DNA of 8,051 bases from Bacillota bacterium (GTDB taxonomy: Bacteria; Bacillota_A; Clostridia; Lutisporales; Lutisporaceae): positions 1 to 8,051 of the forward strand of contig JAKJBT010000075.1 of the NCBI GenBank assembly GCA_022706865.1. Direction: 5' to 3'. A model generated the notes under the pieces. The model had not been told where the DNA came from and made no database searches. It saw only the letters and a list, made by a program, of their open reading frames with translations. This document shows positions 6,305-8,051 of this stretch, piece after piece; position 1 is the stretch's first letter, and every line of letters begins with the position of its first letter. The translations under genes were made by a program, and so were the position numbers.

Positions 6305-6826
6305 ATGAACAAGAAGTTAGTAATCAGTTTGGTTTTGATAGGTGCATTGGCATTCAGCTTAGGACTTGGATCCTACGCGTGGTTTACCAGCACAGCAACC
6401 AGCAGTAACAACCTCTTTGAAACGGGAACATTGGCAATAGGTGTTGAAAGCCCATTAATTGCAGAAACAGAGTTCAAAAATATATATCCTTCATGGAACT
6501 CTGGTGTGAAGACTTATGATATTAAGAATGAAGGTACATTAGCTCTCAAATACAGGATGACAGTTCAAGGGGAAGTTGGGGAACTGCTTTATGACGGTCC
6601 TACCCCCCTCCAGGTAAAAATCAATAACAATGATTTTGTTGACATAAATCAGGTTGGAACAGTTTATATTGGAGAAATAGAAGCCGGCCAGACGGGGGAA
6701 CTGAATCTTCAGTTCAGGCTGCCTGAAGAAGCAGACAATGATTATCAGAATGAAATTGCAAGCTTCACCTTTGTTTTTGAAGCAACTCAGGTTGACAATC
6801 CCGGCTGGAATGAAGCAGGCGAATAG
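6305..6826 (+). CDS. TasA/camelysin-family protein with SipW-dependent signal peptide
   Basis: The 173-residue exported protein is related to TasA/CalY, the matrix fibre subunits of Bacillus. The N-terminus has the SipW-cognate pattern: MNKK, a hydrophobic stretch to about residue 21, then GSYAWFTSTATSSNNLFETGTL. Cleavage is probably after Ala25. The mature part shows family marks: GTLAIGVE after the signal, YDIKNEGTLALKYRM (the N-x-G-x-L/I-x-x-K/R strand pair), a beta-rich middle, and the terminal FTFVFEATQVDNPGW. The start is ATG 6305 with AGGAGG nine bases upstream; the frame extends to 6284 without a better start. It lacks sortase or membrane anchors, so it should be released or polymerise on the surface. 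It belongs to the sipW unit and should follow its c-di-GMP control. Whether it forms fibres cannot be told from sequence. Confidence 0.9.
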   Translation: MNKKLVISLVLIGALAFSLGLGSYAWFTSTATSSNNLFETGTLAIGVESPLIAETEFKNIYPSWNSGVKTYDIKNEGTLALKYRMTVQGEVGELLYDGPTPLQVKINNNDFVDINQVGTVYIGEIEAGQTGELNLQFRLPEEADNDYQNEIASFTFVFEATQVDNPGWNEAGE

Positions 6827-6860
6827 AATAAACTTAAAGAAATATGCGGAGGGATAGGAT

Positions 6861-7838
6861 ATGAATAAAAGATTATTAGCCGTAGCAATGGCAGTGGTGC
6901 TTATCTGTGCTGCTGCAGGTGCAGGCACAATGGCCTGGTTTACCAGTTCGGCAACAAGCTCCGGAAACGTATTCCAAGCGGGAACCTTGATACTTGGATC
7001 GGAAGTTGACGGCGAGGATGTATATGAAAAATTCGCAACACTGGAATTCAAGGCTATGGAGCCTGGTGAGCCACCTGTAAAGGTGTTGGAAACCGAACTT
7101 AAAAATGTCGGTTCACTCCCATTCTACCTATATAGGATGACTGCTTCAGGTATAGTAGACAATAACAGCGAAAACAACATAGATGACATGATACTAAACG
7201 AAGTATTGAAGCTTAAGATATTCATAGGAGGCGAGCAGGTCTATTATGGCAAGCTCAGCCAGATGGTAGAGGAGAACGGAGGATTCTTCGATCCAATATA
7301 CGGTATACAGCCCGGAGAGGAAAGGACACTCACGATAGAAGCTGAGCTTCCGGCTTCAACAGGCAATGCATATCAGGGCTTGAGCATGAAATGCGATCTC
7401 AACATATTCGCAGCTCAGGAAGAGATGCCTGTACCAGGAGAGCCGCCTTTGGGAACACGTTATGACTTGGGCGGCAACGACAGATTCAGTGTAGAAGGAT
7501 ACAATACAAATAATTATGTAAATTTTGATTGGGATTGGACACCCAATGACACGCTTCTTGGTGAGTATTATGAAATAAGGATAAAGCACGAAACCGGTGA
7601 TACAACGACAGAAATACAGGAATTGCGGATATTAATATTCCCATTCGAGCAGGTAATTACAGCAGATGGTATAGATCCAGACGATGTATCGGTAGATTGG
7701 GGCGACGACATAGTGAGAATCAGGAGAAGTGCTTTCCCATCAGATTGGGATGGATTTGAGGTTGAACTGAGTGGTACACAGGGGGATGGTTCTGTGCTGA
7801 CAATCCCATATCAATACTTCTCGCTGGCAAGAGAGTAG
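6861..7838 (+). CDS. Larger TasA-like protein with SipW-dependent signal peptide and extra C-terminal domain
   Basis: The 325-residue paralogue of the preceding gene begins 34 bases after it with GGAGGG seven bases before ATG. The signal region AWFTSSATSSGNVFQAGTL is nearly the same as in the first protein, and cleavage is expected after Ala25. Residues about 26-186 follow the TasA/camelysin plan (GTLILGSE, ETELKNVGSLPFYLYRM, a long insert at about 96-145, IQPGEERTLTIEAELP, then the last strand with NIFAAQ). A Pro-rich linker (EEMPVPGEPPLG, 187-198) joins it to a 127-residue C-terminal domain. That domain is rich in aromatic and acidic residues (VNFDWDWTPND, DPDDVSVDWGDD) and beta-prone, and I do not recognise it. 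It may be an adhesion or filament-capping domain, but that is a guess. No anchor motif is visible at the C-terminus. Confidence 0.85.
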   Translation: MNKRLLAVAMAVVLICAAAGAGTMAWFTSSATSSGNVFQAGTLILGSEVDGEDVYEKFATLEFKAMEPGEPPVKVLETELKNVGSLPFYLYRMTASGIVDNNSENNIDDMILNEVLKLKIFIGGEQVYYGKLSQMVEENGGFFDPIYGIQPGEERTLTIEAELPASTGNAYQGLSMKCDLNIFAAQEEMPVPGEPPLGTRYDLGGNDRFSVEGYNTNNYVNFDWDWTPNDTLLGEYYEIRIKHETGDTTTEIQELRILIFPFEQVITADGIDPDDVSVDWGDDIVRIRRSAFPSDWDGFEVELSGTQGDGSVLTIPYQYFSLARE

Positions 7839-7855
7839 TAAAGGAATAAGACATT

Positions 7856-7900
7856 CAGCTATCCGTACTGCCTTTTTGGCAGTACGGATGCTGCCTTATT
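7856..7900 (+). terminator. Strong hairpin with poor U-run (partial terminator or processing site)
   Basis: ATCCGTACTGCC (7861-7872) pairs perfectly with GGCAGTACGGAT (7878-7889) around TTTTT. CAGC/GCTG extends the stem past a bulged T. The downstream tract is only CCTTATTT, so termination may be incomplete. The hairpin lies 17 bases after the larger tasA-like gene and about 50 bases before the next start. Confidence 0.65.
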
Positions 7901-7947
7901 TAATAATATAACTGCCAATCTTATAAGAAAAGGTGGTGAGGGGAACA

Positions 7948-8051
7948 TTGAAGAAAAAAAGATTATCAAGAATCGCAGCCTTGGTATTGCTGGCTTTTGT
8001 GACGAGCCTGTGTTTCCAAGGCATATTGCAGCCTGTATTTGCCCGAGCCGG
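7948..8051 (+). CDS. 5' end of a gene for a secreted protein (cut by window edge)
   Basis: The frame opens with TTG at 7948 and runs off the window after 34 codons. The upstream bases AAAGGTGGTGA (7929-7939) match the 16S rRNA tail complement with one mismatch, which favours TTG; in-frame GTGs at 7933 and 7936 lie inside that site. The product starts KKKRLSRIAALVLLAFV and shows a standard Sec signal peptide ending at about QPVFA, so cleavage after residue 32 is likely. Unlike the two preceding proteins, it lacks the AWFTS SipW-cognate motif and is probably processed by an ordinary signal peptidase. Its function cannot be known from this fragment. It could be a further surface or matrix component if transcription passes the weak terminator before it. 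Confidence 0.75.
   Translation, partial: MKKKRLSRIAALVLLAFVTSLCFQGILQPVFARA

Noticed and set aside
6539..7051. Minus-strand frame of 170 codons across the two tasA-like genes
   Set aside because: It spans two well-supported + strand genes and their ribosome site. The composition is that of a shadow frame and no family is recognisable.

Overview
The window looks like chromosomal DNA from an anaerobic, low-GC Gram-positive bacterium, most likely a member of the Clostridia. The evidence is strong purine-rich ribosome binding sites, U-tailed intrinsic terminators, a near-consensus sigma-A promoter, a selenocysteine formate dehydrogenase of the clostridial NuoG-like type, and c-di-GMP riboswitches of both known classes. 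No mobile elements, CRISPR arrays, tRNAs or rRNAs were seen. All genes are on the + strand.

Region 1 (1-2887) is redox metabolism. The last 41 codons of an unidentified upstream gene are followed 33 bases later by a full-length fdhA (160-2829). An in-frame UGA at 1204-1206 splits fdhA into two apparent reading frames. It is read as selenocysteine: the context ([17 protein letters not shown]) is the FDH active site, and a well-formed bacterial SECIS hairpin begins directly after the codon. A perfect 14-bp hairpin plus U-run ends the unit.

Region 2 (2987-5170) holds two exported proteins with probable cell-surface roles: an Amidase_6/CHAP-like cysteine amidase and a secreted transglutaminase-like protein. 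The second has its own sigma-A promoter (TTGAAA-N17-TATAAT). An inverted repeat covers its -35 box, and a class I c-di-GMP (GEMM-I) riboswitch lies between the transcription start and its ribosome binding site.

Region 3 (about 5279-8051) is a matrix or fibre operon. A class II c-di-GMP riboswitch runs directly into an intrinsic terminator. It is followed by a SipW-type signal peptidase, two TasA/camelysin-like proteins with SipW-cognate signal peptides (the second with an extra C-terminal domain), a hairpin with a poor U-run, and the start of another exported protein cut off by the window edge.

The most interesting feature is regional. Two structurally unrelated c-di-GMP riboswitch classes control adjacent units for secreted surface proteins. 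The class II terminator shares bases with the aptamer's closing helix, so c-di-GMP would be expected to switch the sipW-tasA operon on, which fits a switch from motile to sessile life. The parts are known families; the arrangement is what deserves attention. All calls come from reading the sequence, with no database search.
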